From Proteobacteria bacterium UBA7420 (GTDB taxonomy: Bacteria > Pseudomonadota > Gammaproteobacteria > Magnimaribacterales > D2472): DNA of 5,586 bases. Location: the NCBI GenBank assembly GCA_002469975.1, contig DKMG01000058.1, positions 18,163-23,748 of the forward strand, in the 5' to 3' direction. The translations under genes were made by a program, and so were the position numbers. Position 1 is the stretch's first letter; every line of letters begins with the position of its first letter. Under the pieces are notes generated by a model that did no database searches, was not told where the DNA came from, and saw only the letters and a program-made list of their open reading frames with translations. Shown in pieces: positions 4,828 to 5,586 of this stretch.

Positions 4828-5586
4828 TTAAGAAGGCAAGGAAGAGCTATCAACTAATAAGTTCATAGCTTCTTCTACTGAGTAGGTATTAGTTTTATTC
4901 TCACTAAGGTTTCTGATTGAAATAGTATTTGAAGCCATCTCTTCTTTTCCAATTACAGCCATCAAGGGCACTTTTGCAGTACTGTGTTCTCTAATTTTAT
5001 ATCCTATTTTTTCATTTCTTAAATCTAACTCTGCTCTGAGATTAAGGTCATCACATTGAGCCTTGAGACTAGAGGCATAGTCAGACACTTCATCAGTTAC
5101 GGTCATAAACACGATTTGAATTGGAGCTAACCAAAGAGGTAACTTGCCAGCGTAGTTTTCAATAAGAACGCCTAAAAATCTTTCAAATGATCCAAGAATT
5201 GCACGATGCATCATCACTGGACGATGCTTAGACCCATCCTCTCCAATATACTCAGCATCTAATCGTTCAGGAAGATTAAAATCAGCTTGAAAGGTTCCAC
5301 ACTGCCACTCTCGACCAATTGCATCAGTCAAAACAAAATCAAGTTTTGGGCCATAAAAAGCTCCATCTCCTGCTTCAACCGTATAAGGGATATCAAGTTT
5401 TTTAATTGCATTTTCTAGTGCGGTCTCTGCTTTATCCCAAACTGCATCTGATCCAACCCTTGTTTCAGGTCTGGTTGATAATTTTATATCAAAGGATTCG
5501 AAGCCAAGCTCAGTATAAATCTCGGACAACAATGATATAAAGTTAGCACATTCTGATGTAATTTGATCTTCAGTGCAAAAAATATG
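4828..5586 (-). CDS. thrS: Threonyl-tRNA synthetase, C-terminal part (enters from right edge)
   Basis: ThrS is the class II synthetase that charges tRNA(Thr) with threonine in the cytoplasm. The window holds the last 252 codons; the frame is open to the edge, so no start is present. The visible part begins in the motif 2 region (HIFCTEDQI, fragment residues 1-9), where the first histidine corresponds to the zinc ligand His385 of the E. coli enzyme. WQCGTFQ follows at 94-100. The next zinc ligand is H127 in VMMHRAILGSFERF, which also contains motif 3. The distance between the two histidines, 126 residues, equals that in E. coli. From about residue 152 (WLAPIQIV) the anticodon-binding domain follows, with RNEKIGYKIREH typical of ThrS. 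The TGS and editing domains lie outside the window. The gene ends 2 nt from the convergent cupin stop. Confidence 0.97.
   Translation of the reverse strand, partial: HIFCTEDQITSECANFISLLSEIYTELGFESFDIKLSTRPETRVGSDAVWDKAETALENAIKKLDIPYTVEAGDGAFYGPKLDFVLTDAIGREWQCGTFQADFNLPERLDAEYIGEDGSKHRPVMMHRAILGSFERFLGVLIENYAGKLPLWLAPIQIVFMTVTDEVSDYASSLKAQCDDLNLRAELDLRNEKIGYKIREHSTAKVPLMAVIGKEEMASNTISIRNLSENKTNTYSVEEAMNLLVDSSSLPS
4841..4875. terminator. Imperfect hairpin in the 3' end of thrS, possible transcript end signal
   Basis: GAAGAGCTAT at 4841-4850 pairs with ATAGCT-t-CTTC at 4865-4875, ten base pairs with one bulged T at 4871. Inside, after a C-C mismatch, AACT (4852-4855) pairs with AGTT (4860-4863) around the loop AATA. 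It begins 16 nt after the cupin stop codon and lies within thrS coding sequence. No run of T follows directly on either strand, so it is not a classic intrinsic terminator. It could stabilise the cupin mRNA 3' end or be incidental. Confidence 0.35.

Overview
The window is an AT-rich bacterial segment with very compact gene packing. It looks like a small-genome marine proteobacterium. Cytochrome c maturation genes run contiguously in the order ccmA-B-C-D-E, the arrangement typical of Gammaproteobacteria, and the CcmE start resembles gammaproteobacterial CcmE. The SAM-II riboswitch in front of metY is a class best known from Alphaproteobacteria. I lean towards an AT-rich marine gammaproteobacterium (SUP05/Thioglobus-like or similar), but this is inference from gene order and composition.

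Reading on the minus strand from about position 4290 down to 1, there is a promoter, a roughly 50-nt SAM-II riboswitch, a leader of about 70 nt, metY (O-acetylhomoserine sulfhydrylase), a short glycosyltransferase-2-like gene, then ccmA, ccmB, ccmC, ccmD and the 5' part of ccmE, which runs off the left edge. Gaps between these genes are 10, 4, -8, 25, -8 and -14 nt, so all seven look like one operon headed by the riboswitch. If so, S-adenosylmethionine level could affect not only methionine synthesis but also the heme-handling machinery for c-type cytochromes.

The 299-nt gap at 4128-4426 is a divergent control region. On the minus strand it holds the metY promoter, riboswitch and Shine-Dalgarno. 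On the plus strand it holds a good sigma70-type promoter for a 132-residue cupin protein (4427-4825). Between the two promoters is a short dyad, and a tandem 11-bp repeat overlaps the cupin -35. The cupin keeps the fold-defining glycines but has lost three of the four usual metal ligands.

The right end is the C-terminal 252 codons of thrS (threonyl-tRNA synthetase) on the minus strand, entering from the right edge and ending only 2 nt from the cupin stop. There is no room for a conventional terminator between these convergent genes; an imperfect hairpin lies inside the last codons of thrS. No mobile elements, CRISPR arrays, tRNAs or rRNAs were seen. The points most worth checking are the SAM-II switch with its distant ribosome binding site, the metY-ccm operon linkage, the degenerate glycosyltransferase-like protein and the metal-site-deficient cupin.
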